Shown: positions 36,401 to 47,809 of the stretch, one piece after another
How the letters are laid out: each line of letters starts with the position of its first letter
Position numbering within the stretch: the stretch's first letter is position 1
Source of the DNA: Lasiosphaeria ovina
Lineage: Eukaryota > Ascomycota > Sordariomycetes > Sordariales > Lasiosphaeriaceae
Assembly (NCBI GenBank): GCA_033439765.1
Contig: JAULSN010000002.1
Coordinates: 4,464,001-4,528,000 of the forward strand
DNA length: 64,000 bases
Reading direction: 5' to 3'
The notes under the pieces: model-generated
The model's database searches: none
Told to the model about the DNA's origin: nothing
What the model saw: the letters and a program-made list of their open reading frames with translations, nothing else
Position numbers and translations under genes: made by a program

Positions 36401-37067
36401 TGGTCTTGTTGATGGCGGTGCTGTTGTCGATAACGTCTTGCCCCAGCCCGCCGATAAAGTTGAGGGGCACCAGTATGGGTATTACGACGAAGGCGATAGG
36501 GACGAAGATGACCAAGAGTGTTTTCAGATAGCGCAAAAAGAAGTAGGCGTCGAGCCCGCACTTTTTGATGACCTCTCGATCTTCGAACTTCATAAGCGCA
36601 AAGACCAGGGCCCAGTTGCTCGAGGGCGGCGACTGAGTGGTTTCTCGTTCTGGCACCAAATACGTCTTGGGTTTGCTGCGGCCGAGGCAGGCTGGTTAGT
36701 TTGACCCTTGAAGTATTCACCTCTAAAGGTGCCTTGTATATATACATACACACAGCTGGGGGATGGGGAGGGGAGGAGGAGGGGAGTGGAAGGTGAATAC
36801 GCACTATATTCTTGGCAGAATATTTCGAAGGAGCAGGAAGAAGCTCATCTGTACGCCGAAAATAACAAACGAAGCCACCAGGGCTGTGGCAAAAGCGACG
36901 AGACTAATGCCCGACTGCTGAAGGGCACTGCCCACACTGGGATCGTTAGGATCGGTGATGGTCGAGTTGGTCTGGGTATTGACGGTTGACGATGCCGAGC
37001 TTGAGCTCGAGCTCGACGTTGACGTCGACGACAGGGACGTCGACGTAGCCGAAGATGAAGTAGACAT
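33477..37067 (-). CDS. Calcium-permeable osmosensitive channel (CSC1/DUF221, TMEM63 family)
   Basis: Two exons (37067-36805, 36675-33477) give 1153 aa. The N-terminus is a Ser/Thr-rich low-complexity stretch, then a first membrane helix (VAFATALVASFVIFGVQMSF) whose end joins exactly across the intron to LVPERE. Order of regions: RSN1_TM with two more helices, a large cytosolic PHM7_cyt loop (ANTVLLTSIPDKW motif near residue 255, a disordered basic insert, then AFIQFRHQVAAHMA), the seven-helix RSN1_7TM core (VFLVVSITTGTFQ, TYFF-type helices), and a charged C-terminal PHM7_ext domain ending in ARVVYGCNPPDFSEADIILL. This is the full architecture of plant OSCA and yeast Csc1/Rsn1 proteins, which pass cations on hyperosmotic stress, in the plasma membrane or vesicles. 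The exact paralogue is not assigned. Confidence 0.93.
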
Positions 37068-39018
37068 GATGGTGAGTATATCAGATTCCCTCTATTACTA
37101 TTATCGACTTGCTTGACTTCTCGCGAGCTGCCTTTGCGAGGCGCCCGACGGATGCACAAAGGGGCCGCCACCCAGTGGTGAGAATGTCACCCGAGCAGTG
37201 CGGCTTGCGCAGGCATTCGTTCCCACACCGTGGGATGTGCGTAGTCGTCGGTAAACAATAGGTGTTGTAGTGTTGTGCCGAGGCGAAGTCGGTTCTCGGT
37301 TTCGGTCTCGATCTCGATTCCGATCTCGAGGGTCTTGTCGCCTGTCATGCACAGCAGAGCAAGGACGGACAAGACGAAGATACAATACCTCAGGAAAAAA
37401 AGGGTCTACCTTAAGGAAAGGAAAGGAAAGGAAAGGTCTGAGGGAGGGCGAAGAAGGGTCGGGTCGGGTGGGGATGCCAGAATGTTAAGGCACCGCGCGC
37501 GCGAGTCGGTCGGTCGGTCCTTGTCGATATCGAAGCCAAGCCCCGAGCTAGAATCCCCCAAAAAAGGCTCAAAGAATAAATGCAATGCAGTGGAGGGGAA
37601 GGGCAGGACAGGGGAGAAAGGCGCGTCCGCCCGTTATGGTCATGGAGACAAACGAACAGTAAAAAAAAACCCGGTAGATAACCCGGTACCAAAGCTCGCC
37701 TTCCATGTTTTCAAAGCCAGACGTGCAAACGCTCGGCTGGGCAGGCCATGTGTTTGGTTGTGTGTGTGTGCCCTGGCCGTGAAACTGGGCTACTCGACCC
37801 TCCCGCGATCAAGAAACCCAGACCTTGATTCGTCCGAAACAGGACCTCATTGGCCCTGCCCGGTGACGTCTGCGGCTGCCACTGCCGGGGAACCGATCCC
37901 CTGCTAGCCAATCGCTGCCAAGGATCGGCGTGGCGCTAAGAATCCAAGGTGGGGGGTCATCCCCCCATCAGCCCCTGGCGTGCAATTGCGCGCGTGCTGG
38001 AACCTCGCGGCTTTCTCCTCCAGCCAAACAATCAGACGTCCTAGTGTAATTCCTTAGCCGGGTATGCCCTTTGCCGCTTGATGATGAGCATGGAAGTCCT
38101 TTGACGCGCGCTTCCAATTTCTCGACGCCGGCTATTTTCGGCACGCTTTGTCTGTTGATCTTTATTCGTTATTTTTATTCTATTCACTAAACTTTTAATT
38201 GTCTTACGTGGACCCAACGGCACTTTGCCCTTGTTGGGAGCTCGAGCACTTTTTATTTTACTGTTGCTCGTCTTTGCTTGTCGCTTTGAAACGCGTTTCA
38301 TCGTTGGCTTCCGTGTCAGCCACACCTGCTCCCGTAACGGGTCAAGTCTCAATGCTAATCTTTAATTTCAGACGACGCAACCAATTCGCCCAATAAAGAC
38401 GAGAATACGTTGTTGTCACGGGGCCAATCCGGTTTTCCGATGGCTATGCTCGCAATCTTTGTCGATTGCTCATGTGGCTGGTGAACACGTACAAGTCAGT
38501 CCTTTCTCGTTGCAGTTCCACAACCCACAAAATGAAGGGGTCTAAGTTTGATTACCAGAGCCAGGCCCGACCGCCAGCCTGGCCTGTGTTGCGCTGACAG
38601 ATCGTGGGTTCTTTTGCTTTTTGGTTGGTGTTGGTTCGAACATTCAGCACCGACGATTCATTATTCGGATCACGAAAGCGCTTTTGGTGCTCAATATAAT
38701 ATACTCGGGATGCAACAATACATGCACACCTTGGATCTGAGGCAAGCATGCTGGCAGCTGGATCAAATGGCGGGGCAAACAAACATTTCTTCCCCACAAC
38801 TCGCGCCAGCAAAGCGTCAGCCGGGAAGGGTCCCGTCACCGTCACACAGACGAGATTCGCAGGGGGTCCTCCCGGCTCCTTGCAGATTCCAGTGCTGGGC
38901 CACCCGGCAGTATTTCAAGTTCCGAGCAACGACAGGATAAAACCCGGCGAGCTGGTTCAACACCGGACGACAGGTCGACAAGCTCGGGTGCCTCTGCGAC
39001 GCGCATGACTGACCGCCT

Positions 39019-39049
39019 TACCTAGGTGTGCCGTTGGCGCACCTAGGTA
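39019..39049. repeat. 14-bp inverted repeat with 3-nt loop
   Basis: TACCTAGGTGTGCC, GTT, then GGCGCACCTAGGTA; the arms pair with a single mismatch. The arm ends carry the CCTAGG palindrome that recurs through the spacers of this window. Confidence 0.8.
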
Positions 39050-39731
39050 GGTATTAAAATGTCGATTCCCCGGACTGCCCTGGTGCATGCACAAGCAATG
39101 CGGGATGGCCGCCCGCGATTGCCCGCGGGCTGAAGGGAGGCGGTCCAGGGCTGCAAATGAGCCCTAGCCAAGTATCCGATGGGCTTCAGAGTCAAGTACG
39201 AAGGGCCGTCGCGCGGCCGTCGAGGTCCAGCTGGCCGCACATCAAGGTCGTGCAGGTATCGACAATGAATGATCGCCGCGGCGAATGGATTTTCCAGGCC
39301 TCAATATTGACTACCTCCCCTGTATGTACGGGGTAAGGTAGCTCGAGGGTAGTTTTAGGCACATTTCTCCCGGCACTGAGCTTCCCCGCACCGCCCACTT
39401 CTCACCACACACCACCCTCCACCACCTCCACCCACACACACACTGTCGTTTTCCGCCCCCTCTCCACCACCCGAGGGTCATCCATGGTTCCCGTCATGCC
39501 TAGCCTAGGTTCTGGGCTCGACGGCGCCCCATAAACCGGGAGCGGGAACATATTTCACCACCCATGAGGACGCCGTTGTCGACGAATGGAGTATGCGTCC
39601 GAGGTGTCGAGTCCTTGTGCAGCAGATGCCGATGCCGAGGCGTGGGCCGACTGACGCCCGTGTCCCGTCTGCATGCCATACTACCTACCCAACTTTGCTT
39701 GGTACGGACACTGAGTAAGGCAGGAAGGTAG

Positions 39732-39740
39732 GTATATAAG
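39732..39740 (+). promoter_or_regulatory. TATA-like box of the FAD monooxygenase gene
   Basis: GTATATAAG lies about 270 bp upstream of the ATG at 40008, with a GA-rich run just after it. Position fits a long fungal leader; assignment is by sequence only. Confidence 0.4.
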
Positions 39741-39962
39741 AGAGAGAGCTGTTCTATATACCGGCAAAATCAAGAGGCAGCAGATTGCTTCAGCCGCTTG
39801 CTTGCTTATCCACTTACCTCTACCCACCCCGACCTAAACCTACTTAAAACCCAACTTCCGGGTTGTGACTTGATCGACACTCGCATTGTTCGCTGTAACT
39901 TGTACCGTTCAAACCCCAACTCGCCCAAGAACCGAGCTCTTGTGCGCTCTCCCTCAACTTCG

Positions 39963-39992
39963 GCCTCAGCCTCAGCCTCAGCCTCAGCCTCA
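39963..39992. repeat. CAGCCT hexamer array in the monooxygenase leader
   Basis: Four to five CAGCCT units end about 17 bp before the start codon at 40008, probably in the 5' UTR. Confidence 0.7.
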
Positions 39993-40007
39993 CTCGGCCT
40001 TATAACC

Positions 40008-41445
40008 ATGGCCGACTTCCGGGACCTCCGCATCGTCATCATTGGCGCAGGCATGGGCGGCCTGGGGAGTGCTCTGGCCTTTGCCAAGAAGGGGTTCAAG
40101 CACATCGATGTCTTCGAGACGGCTTCGAATCTGGGTTTCGTCGGCGCCGGCATCCAGATTCCCCCCAATGTTGCTCGCGTGCTGGACCGGCTCGGGTGCT
40201 GGGACGAGATCGAGAGGGAGGCCACAGACGTCAAGGACACCAGCATCAGACGTAAGAGACAACCCCCCCTACAAAAGCAATGTCGCCCAACAGGCCTTGA
40301 ACGTCGCTGACCTCGTCGATGGGATGCGCCGCGCAGAGGGGAGTACAAATATCGAGCTGGCCCACGTGAACATGCCCGACGTGCGCGAGAAGTTCGGCCA
40401 TCCCCACTGCACGGGGCACCGGGCGTCGCTCGCCGGTGGGCTGTACAACGGCTGCAAGACGGAGAGCGCCATCACGTTCCACTTCTCGACGGCGCTTGTG
40501 CGCGTCGACTCGTGGGCACCGCGGCCGACGCTGACGGTGAAGCCGCGCGACGGCGAGCCGTACCAGGTCACGGCCGACGTGGTGCTGGCGTCGGACGGCA
40601 TCAAGTCGGTCACGCGCACGCAGATGCTCGCCGACGCGCTCGGCGCCACCTCGGAGGAGGAGGACACGGGCCAGGCGGCGTACCGCATCATGCTGACGCG
40701 GGCCGAGATGGCGCACGACGCCGAGATGCTGGCGCTGCTCGACAGCGACACGGTGGTGCGGTGGATCGGCGAGCGCCGCCACATCATCGCGTACCCCGTC
40801 AGCAGCCACAACATCTACAACCTGTCGTCGGCGCAGCCCGACGACAACTTCGCCGCCGCCACCAACGCCACGTACACGACGCGCGGCTCCAAGGCGGCCA
40901 TGCTCGACGTCTTCGCCGACTTCTGCCCGCTGGTCCACCGCATGCTCAACCTGGTGCCCGACGGCGAGGTGTGCGAGTGGAAGCTGCGCGTGCACAAGGA
41001 GCTGCCGACCTGGACCCACGGCAGCGTGGCCCTGCTGGGCGACGCCTGCCACCCGACGCTGCCGCACCTGAGCCAGGGCGCCGCCATGGCCATCGAGGAC
41101 GGCGCCGTGCTGGCCGAGTGCGTGGCGCGCGTGCCGGCCGAGAGCCTCGCCGGCGACTCTGACTCTTCCGCCGCCGCCATCGCCAAGGCCCTCAAGGTCT
41201 TTGAGCTGCTGCGCAAGCCGTACACGACGACGCTGGTCGACCTGGCCTCCTTCTCGGGGCGCACGCTGCACCTGGGCGAGGGCAAGGCCAAAGAGGAGCG
41301 CGACGCCGCCTTCCGCGACGGCGCCAAGACGGGCTCCGTGCCCGACAAGTGGGCCAGCCCCGACGTGCAGAAGATGATCTACTCCAACGACTGCGTCCAG
41401 GTCGCCGCCGACGAGTTCGACAAGCTGTATGCCACTCTTGCGTGA
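40008..41445 (+). CDS. FAD-dependent monooxygenase (salicylate hydroxylase-like)
   Basis: Two exons (40008-40251, 40337-41445) with an 85-bp intron give 450 aa; the join restores DTSIRQGSTN. An N-terminal Rossmann motif GAGMGG (residues 13-18) and the acidic Glu at about 37 (VFET) bind FAD. Further on come GHRASL, a DVVLASDGIKS motif and the second FAD motif GDACHP (about residues 315-321) followed by LSQGAAMAIEDG. This is the group A flavoprotein hydroxylase layout of salicylate, 6-hydroxynicotinate and related phenolic oxidations using NAD(P)H and O2. The true substrate is open. There is no biosynthetic cluster around it, so a catabolic role is more likely than a role in secondary metabolism. 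Exon 2 uses almost only G- or C-ending codons. Confidence 0.9.
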
Positions 41446-42651
41446 TCATCTCGCAGAGAGAAAGGAAACCCCTGAGAGGAAGAAAAATAAGAGCTAGAAA
41501 CTCTCTACTGAGTCTTTGGATAAATATTTCACAAGGTGGGTCCCATGGACGGCGCACCCGCGTATATAGGTATTGAGGTATAGAGAGATAACGATGATGG
41601 AGGAGACGCAGGCGGAAGATAAAGGGGGTGAAGCTTCCCTCCCCAGCTTCAATCCCCCTTTTTCGACTCACCTCTTTGAATATATATATATATATATAAT
41701 TTTTTAGATCAAATCACAGTATATCCCCGAACCCAGACAAACAATCAATTGCCGGTACTCGGCGCAGTTTGGTGTGTATCACCTACGCGTGCTTGGTTTC
41801 GGTGTTCACTTGTGATTGCTTGTAAGCCCGCGTGGCTACTACCTCAATTTCATCTTCATTCCATGTCAAGCACCGAAGATGATACGTATCTGGAACCGAG
41901 GTACGTGACCACCAAGTAAAAGAATAGTGAATGCAGTACACGTTTACGTCCGTAGGGTATGTGTCCGTAGGGTATGTGTGGCAAGAACATACATACACAT
42001 TGCAAAAGGTAAATCGATTATTGCTAAATAAGTATCAAAAAAATAAGAAAGAAAAGAAAAAGGAAAAAAAGCGTCCCCAGGCCGGATAGTAACACCAACA
42101 AATGAAATTACGATTTGTAAGAAAAGGGAGGATACAGCGCGCCGTTACTGGCGCCGCTTGACATAGGTAGTTAGGTAGGTAGGTAATGTGCATGGGAAAA
42201 GGAGATATACAGACACCGCACCCTTCCCTCATCATATATATGTCAACGGGGGGTTGCTCATTTCAAAGATAGAGGTTTGTATGGCACTCCCCGACACTTG
42301 GTTATTCACGCAGGAATAGAGAAAGGGGAGGTGAGGAGACAATCCCGCTTCATAAGCGACGTTGTGGCCGAGCAACGCGCATTCGGGCATGGCGCGTGGA
42401 TTCCCTTCGCCGCACTTCGCTGATCACAGTACCCCCATTGTGTGCGGTCCTTTCGCCCCCATTGCGCTGCGACTGGCGAATGGCGGGGGGCTCGATTCTC
42501 GTCGTCTGTTGTCGGGTTTTCCCTTTTTTTTTCTTCTCCCGGGTATATAGTAATCTTGTTCGTTTCCGCCCCGCGTCTCCCCCACCGACAAGCTCCAATA
42601 CAGAACCAGTAACCTTACGGCAGAGAAGCGTGCGCGTATCGAAAAGTTGCA
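41446..42651. other. Convergent spacer after the monooxygenase gene
   Basis: 1.2 kb with a TA dinucleotide run at 41680-41698 and an A-rich stretch near 42035-42070. No coding exon can be supported. Confidence 0.5.
41680..41698. repeat. TA dinucleotide microsatellite
   Basis: About nine TA units downstream of the monooxygenase stop codon, followed by a T-run. Confidence 0.85.
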
Positions 42652-43174
42652 TTAGAACAGCAGTTCGAGACAGCAGCAGCATGCCAGAGCGCCGAGACAT
42701 GCTCCCATCAAGCCCTTCAGAGTGACGGAGGGTTAGTCAAACAAGTCCAAGGCGAATAAAAGGAGCAGGAGCTGTTGAACTTACAGATGACGCTCCCTTG
42801 TCTTGCTGTTGCGGAGGATAGTAGCCGCCCTGCTGGGGTGCATAGTAGGCTCCTGGCGGCCCCTGCTGAGGAGGGTAGAAGCCCTGCTGCGGAGTGCCAT
42901 GCTGCGAGTAGTAGCCCTGCGGCCCGAGCGAGCCACCGTACCCCATGGGCGGATGTGGTGAGCCGCCGTATCCCGCCGGCGGCTGTGGGGAGCCGCCGTA
43001 GCCCGCCGGCGGCTGTGGGGAGCCGCCGTAGCCGCTGTTGTTGGGCTGGCCTCCCGGCGAGAAATATCCTCCGGGGGCGGGCGAGTGTGAGGGCGAGCCT
43101 CCCTGGTATGCGGGTTGAGGTGACTGCAGACCGCTCTGCGTGTAGGCAGGCGGTTGTTCCAGCTTTTGCGACAT
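42652..43174 (-). CDS. CYSTM-type cysteine-rich tail-anchored protein
   Basis: Two exons (43174-42785, 42714-42652) separated by a 70-bp intron with a TGACTAACC branch site give 150 aa. The body is a Gly/Pro/Tyr/Gln-rich low-complexity region with three 10-residue GYGGSPQPPA-like repeats. The second exon is short (20 residues) and encodes GLMGACLGALACCCCLELLF, a hydrophobic tail with four adjacent cysteines: the CYSTM module. CYSTM proteins in fungi and plants are small tail-anchored membrane proteins linked to stress tolerance. The short last exon is easy to miss, because the first exon alone appears to read on into the intron. Role by family; localisation likely plasma membrane. Confidence 0.88.
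42946..43041 (-). repeat. 30-bp tandem repeat in the CYSTM gene
   Basis: Three consecutive 30-bp units, two of them almost identical, encode GYGGSPQPPA, GYGGSPQPPA and GYGGSPHPPM. Copy number could vary by slippage without a frameshift. Confidence 0.8.
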
Positions 43175-44903
43175 TTTTGAGAAGAGGATCTGAGTGTGGT
43201 GTGTGGGTGGTTTATTGATTTGGGCGCGAGCCTTGCGATTTAGGAAAATTGTTGAACGAGTTGAGGCCTGCTCTGTTCGAATTATCACGGTATTCGGATT
43301 TTGCCGGTCGGTCAAGATCGATGGATGTGAGATGGACTGAGACGTGTGTTGCGCAATCGGGTCGAGTGAAGGACAGCGACGGCGACGGATTTCAATTGAC
43401 GTGGTTGTAGAAGTGGAAATTAACTCGGCGCAGGCGAGGGGAAACCAAGGCTGGGTGATGGCTTGGCCTGGTTTACAGGAATAGGGTAGGGATGCGATAA
43501 TTTTTTTTGGGAAAAGCCGCCAAGCTGGAGGGACGGGTGCCCGGCGAAAATATACAGAGTATGGGCGCTGACCTTGGAGCCTTACTTTAAGATTCCTCTC
43601 GGCCCCTCGCAAGGAAGGTGTGGCGATGCTGCGCGTTTGGGATGGGACAGGTAGCGTTTAGTGCTTGTATAGCACACTACTCAGTAAGGTAGCCCAGGAG
43701 GTGCTGCGGCGGCGGCGCGGAGGCGGCGTACGTCGGCGTCGATGCGCGGATTCGACGCAAACCCCGACAGGTGAATGCGACAAAGCTTATTATTTCCGAG
43801 GCTGGGGGCTTGCGCAACCGATGATGGCCGGCAGTTAGGAGAAGAGAACGCACGGCGAGAATGGAATCTGTCGTTCTCGTCGATTGAGAACAAAGACGTT
43901 CAAAAGTCAAAGAGCATGGAATCGGTCGGGCAACCTAATGCCAAGCCATGCCCCGGCATGTTCGGCAGGCGCGCTGGGGACTCTCTCGTTTGGGACCCTG
44001 GAATGCGTGTGTGCTTGTCCCCTTCGGCCAGGTCAAACCTTGGCTGTCTCAGCGTCATGTGTCGGGGGTCGATGGGGATAGAAGGGGGTCCATTTGTTGA
44101 AGAGTGAAGACTGCGTATGAAGCTGCGCCACCTTGCCTTACGAGGCAGGCCCGTTTGACAAGACGCATACGTACTTACTACCTGAGGTACTGTGTAGGTA
44201 GGATGCGTATAGTGTCATGTCGCTGTGTCCAACGGAGGTTGGGCGCCGTTGGCCGGTCGGGATTCCGGTTGATGGCTCCACCGTGATCGATCACATCACT
44301 TACACCACTTACCGCTCAATACGGAATACACTGAGATGGAATCGGAAGCGACCCCATCCCGGTCCGAATCCCATGCGAAACGCCGAGCAAGCCAAGGCCA
44401 AGATCAGATTGATTATGTGGGGCCATTATTGGTCCACAGTCTTCCCCACAACTCACCTTACTTGGCAGCTTCCAAATGTTCCATTGGCATTCTTTTCCCC
44501 TTTGACATTGGCTGAACATCTTCAGAGGCAAAAAAGGAGTTCATCGGAGATGAAAAGGCTGCAAACACTGCCTCGAGCTCCCTGACAGAAGCCCCGATAT
44601 ATCAACTACGGCTGATTTGGTTTTGGGTTTGTTTGGTTTTGCGAGAAGAATAAGACGGGTCGGGTCTTGCGTCTTTACCAGGAAACCACCTTCCCAATCT
44701 AAGCCGGAGCCGACGAGGCAGATTTCGCCCTCGTCTGTTATTGCACCGCTCCCACTCAGCGTGCCATTGTTCCTACGGCCAATATCTTTCCATTTATTTA
44801 GCACTGCCTCGCCCTAAATCACAGCAAGCACTGCGACTTTGAGCAGCACGCAACTGTTCAACTTCTTTTACCCAAAAAATAAAAACGAAAAAAAAAGACC
44901 AAT
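43175..44903. other. Divergent spacer between CYSTM and RIB7 genes
   Basis: 1.7 kb with no supported exon. It should hold the promoters of both flanking genes. Just before the RIB7 ATG is an A-rich leader (44870-44900). Confidence 0.5.
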
Positions 44904-45226
44904 ATGGCTGCTAGCGAGGAGTTCCTCACCTTCCCGCCTCAAGACGCCCTGCGGCTGGAACCCCACCTCCCACCAGCAGCAGGAGCAGAAGGAGCAGGAC
45001 GGATAACGCAGGACGGGCGGCGGCGTCCGTTTGTGACGCTCACGTTCGCCACGTCGCTGGACTCGTCGCTGGCCTTGGCGCCGGGGGTGCGGACGGCGCT
45101 GTCGGGACCACAGTCCAAGGCCATGACGCATTTCCTGCGCAGCCGGCACGCCGCCATCTGCGTCGGCGTCGGCACCGCCGTGGCCGACGACCCGGGGCTC
45201 AACTGCCGGCTGGCCGCTCCTGCTGA

Positions 45227-45276
<50 letters not shown>

Positions 45277-45812
45277 CACAGCACCGGCACCAGCACCAGC
45301 CTCGCCCCATCGTCATCGACCCGCACGGCCGGTGGGCGCTGGGCGAGGACAGCAAGGTGGTGCAGTTGGCGCGGGCGGGGCGGGGCCTGGCGCCGTACAT
45401 TGTCGCGTCGGCGGCGCCGCCAGCAAAGCGGCGGGAGCTGCTGGAGAGCATTGGCGGCAAATACTTGTTTGTTGCAGCGGCGACATCTGAAGCCGGAAAC
45501 GGGGTGGCGCGGTTCCGCTGGGCTGATGTGCTCGCCGCCGTCGCCGCCGAGGGCCTGGACAGCATCATGATCGAGGGCGGGGGCCAGGTCATCAACTCGC
45601 TGCTGGCGCCGCCCGATAGCTCCCTGATCGACTCGGTCATCGTCACCATTGCGCCGACGTGGCTCGGCCAGGGCGGCGTCGTCGTGTCACCGCCCCGGAC
45701 CGTCGACGGCAGCGGGAACCCCGCGCCCCCCATGCGGCTCGCCGACGTGTCTTGGCACCCGCTTGGCGAAGACATCGTTCTATGCGGTAGGATTTCAAGA
45801 AGCTCGGAATAA
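44904..45812 (+). CDS. RIB7: Riboflavin pathway reductase RIB7 (RibD C-terminal type)
   Basis: A single exon of 302 aa. It starts with a short linker, then PFVTLTFATSLDSSLA (about residues 41-56), TALSGPQSKAMTHFLRSRHAAICVGVGTAVADDPGLNCR, RPIVIDPHGRW, and the nucleotide-binding IMIEGGGQVINSLL (about residues 220-233), ending in VTIAPTWLGQGG. These are the hallmarks of the RibD reductase domain. In fungi the enzyme reduces 2,5-diamino-6-ribosylamino-4(3H)-pyrimidinone 5'-phosphate with NADPH, before the deaminase step (the reverse order of bacteria). A pure GCT repeat encodes about 15 alanines (residues 110-124) between two conserved blocks, followed by a His/Gln patch; this insert is unusual. 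Downstream it meets the permease gene tail to tail within 182 bp. Confidence 0.93.
45231..45272 (+). repeat. (GCT)14 microsatellite encoding polyalanine
   Basis: Fourteen uninterrupted GCT codons followed by GCC make 15 alanines within RIB7. Each slip changes the protein by whole alanines. Confidence 0.95.
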
Positions 45813-45994
45813 ACGAGCGTGTTTGCTCGAGCGTGCTATCTATCGTTCTGCCTGAATGGCGTCCCCATGCTCCTAATCTCACGTCTGATGGTTTCTGTTG
45901 TGCGGAATCAACTCATATGTGCAACTGACTATAGACCATACACAAAAGCTGAGCCGTGATGGTAATATCCCCCACCAATGACTATGAACAACTT

Positions 45995-47809
45995 TTATAG
46001 ATGGCCTCGCCATGTAATCTCCAGCCATCGGAACGGGAGGTAGAATAGGGCCGTCACGGCAATGGCCATCTCGAAGCCAATGTCTCCCGTCGTCTCAGCG
46101 ATAGGGCCTGTATACCACGGCTCAGCCATTCCGGGAACAACCAGCGCCATACTGACAAGGGAGGCCCCTAGAGCCGCGACCCCCGGCGGCAGTTTATGCG
46201 CAACGTTCCAGATGGCATGGTCGTAGGTTGTGAAGTCCATCCGGCGGAACACAACCATCTCCATGATTATCACGGCGTCGAAGCAGCCCGCCCAGTACCC
46301 AATGACGGCGAGGAAGTTGATCAAACTCTCCTCCCACTGCTCGGCAGCCCGGATGGCAAAGGGAATCATGATGGCCATCGTAATTATGATGAACACAAAC
46401 CGGTGAACCTTGGCGAAAGGCGGCAAGAGCATCTGGAGGTTTAGGGACACGCTGTACATGGATATAGCAATGCTCCCGATCACGCTCAAGGCTAGCATCA
46501 CGACGATGAATTCGCCAAAGCCCCCCGCCGGCGTTAGCATTTCATGCATGACGCCGCCTACTCCTGTGACTTCATAGGCTGCGGCCCAAGACTCGACATT
46601 GGGAATGGCCCCGCCAATGGCAGCACCCAGAATCAGAAGCGGCACCGAAGGCAATAAAAAGCCCGAATATAAGTAGAGGAAGACCTTGACCCTTTACCCG
46701 AGATATCGTTAGCTTGGGGCACTAAGGAATATAGATTGCGGACTTGCAACCGGGCGCAAATGGGCACGTACTTGGATACACCCGTGGGGTTGTGGTAGGT
46801 TGAATAGTCCGACACGGTACCGCCAAAGGTGATGAAGTAGCCCGCGATCAGGCTGCCATAAGACAGTACCTGGGAAGTAGTTACCGGCTCGACTTCGGTC
46901 TGCAAGTACAAATTCTTACCCCCGCAGCCGACGGCAATAATGATGGCAATCAGATTGGGGATCCATGTCCAGCGCTCCCAGAAGTGCACCGCATTGAATC
47001 CCAGCAAAGAGACGGCAAAGGACACTAGGCAGGTGATGACGATGCCGACATCGATGCTGACTTTGTCTGGGTTAAGAGACGCAATGGCCTGGCCGCCAAC
47101 AACGGCCGAGACGAGGGAAAACCCGGTCACAGTGGCAGCGTTCAGGAGGAGAGGGATGGTGACGAGGTACCGCCTATTTGTGTGGAAGTGATCAGCTCCA
47201 TACGGCTGGCCCTGAAGAAAGGCAATAAATATGTGGGGATGTGAAGGGAAAGACGACTCACCCAAACGAGTACCTGGCCAGTACTAGCTGTCTCAGGCCC
47301 GTCTCCATGCCAGCGATGCCCATGAAGGCTGGCGGAATGCATGTGAGCATGCTGAAAAACAAGATGACCAGCGAGGCATCTCTCAAGCTCATGCCGAAGC
47401 CCAGGGTGGCCAAGATGCCGGTAGGAAGGCTATATGTGACACTTGTTAGCAGCTTTCCTCTTCCAAGGGACGAGTTGGGTGTTGCTCACGGTAACAGGCA
47501 CAGGAGACAAGTAAAAAAGACTGTGAATAGGTGGCCGTACTGGGTGCTGGTACGACGCTCGATTGGCACAGGTCTGATGCCGTTTTCCTCGATGCCAGCG
47601 TCGATAAGTCTCTGGTACCATCTGGGGTGTTTTTCAGAGTGGACTTCATAGACCTCGCCGTCCTTGACGGTGAGCATCGACACCAGCCTCTTCCAGAGTG
47701 CATGCTTTCCATGGGAAGGCGGCTCCGGCGCTTGAGTCTTGTCGAGCTCCTGTCTCTCCAGATCACTCGACTCGTTCTTCCGAGGCTCGGAAGGGCCTGT
47801 GTAGGACAT
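45995..47809 (-). CDS. Purine-cytosine permease (NCS1 family, FCY2-like)
   Basis: Four exons (47809-47490, 47429-47262, 47173-46772, 46691-45995) join in phase to 528 aa. A charged cytosolic N-terminus (about 90 residues, ending IERRTSTQYGH) precedes 12 hydrophobic segments. Recognisable pieces are LPTGILATLGFGMSLRDA, GMETGLRQLVLARYSFGRY, NAATVTGFSLVSAVVGGQAI, ITFGGTVSDYSTYHN, and GYWAGCFDAVIIMEMVVFRR near the end. These match the Fcy2/FcyB nucleobase:H+ symporters for adenine, guanine, hypoxanthine and cytosine in the plasma membrane. The last intron carries a GCTAACG branch site. Exact substrate range is inferred from the family. Confidence 0.92.

Larger units (their letters stand above)
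37068..40007. other. Divergent spacer between CSC1-like and monooxygenase genes
   Basis: 2.9 kb without a supported exon. It contains an AAAGG run (37412-37436), a 14-bp inverted repeat at 39019-39049 and, close to the monooxygenase, a TATATAA box (about 39733) and a CAGCCT hexamer array just before the start codon. Confidence 0.5.

Noticed and set aside
37275..37907. 210-codon frame upstream of the CSC1-like gene
   Set aside because: Arises from purine-rich repeats (AAAGG runs) and has no protein-like features.
40246..41271. 341-codon open frame antisense to the FAD monooxygenase
   Set aside because: It is Arg/His/Val-rich and lies wholly opposite a GC-rich conserved exon; a by-product of codon bias.
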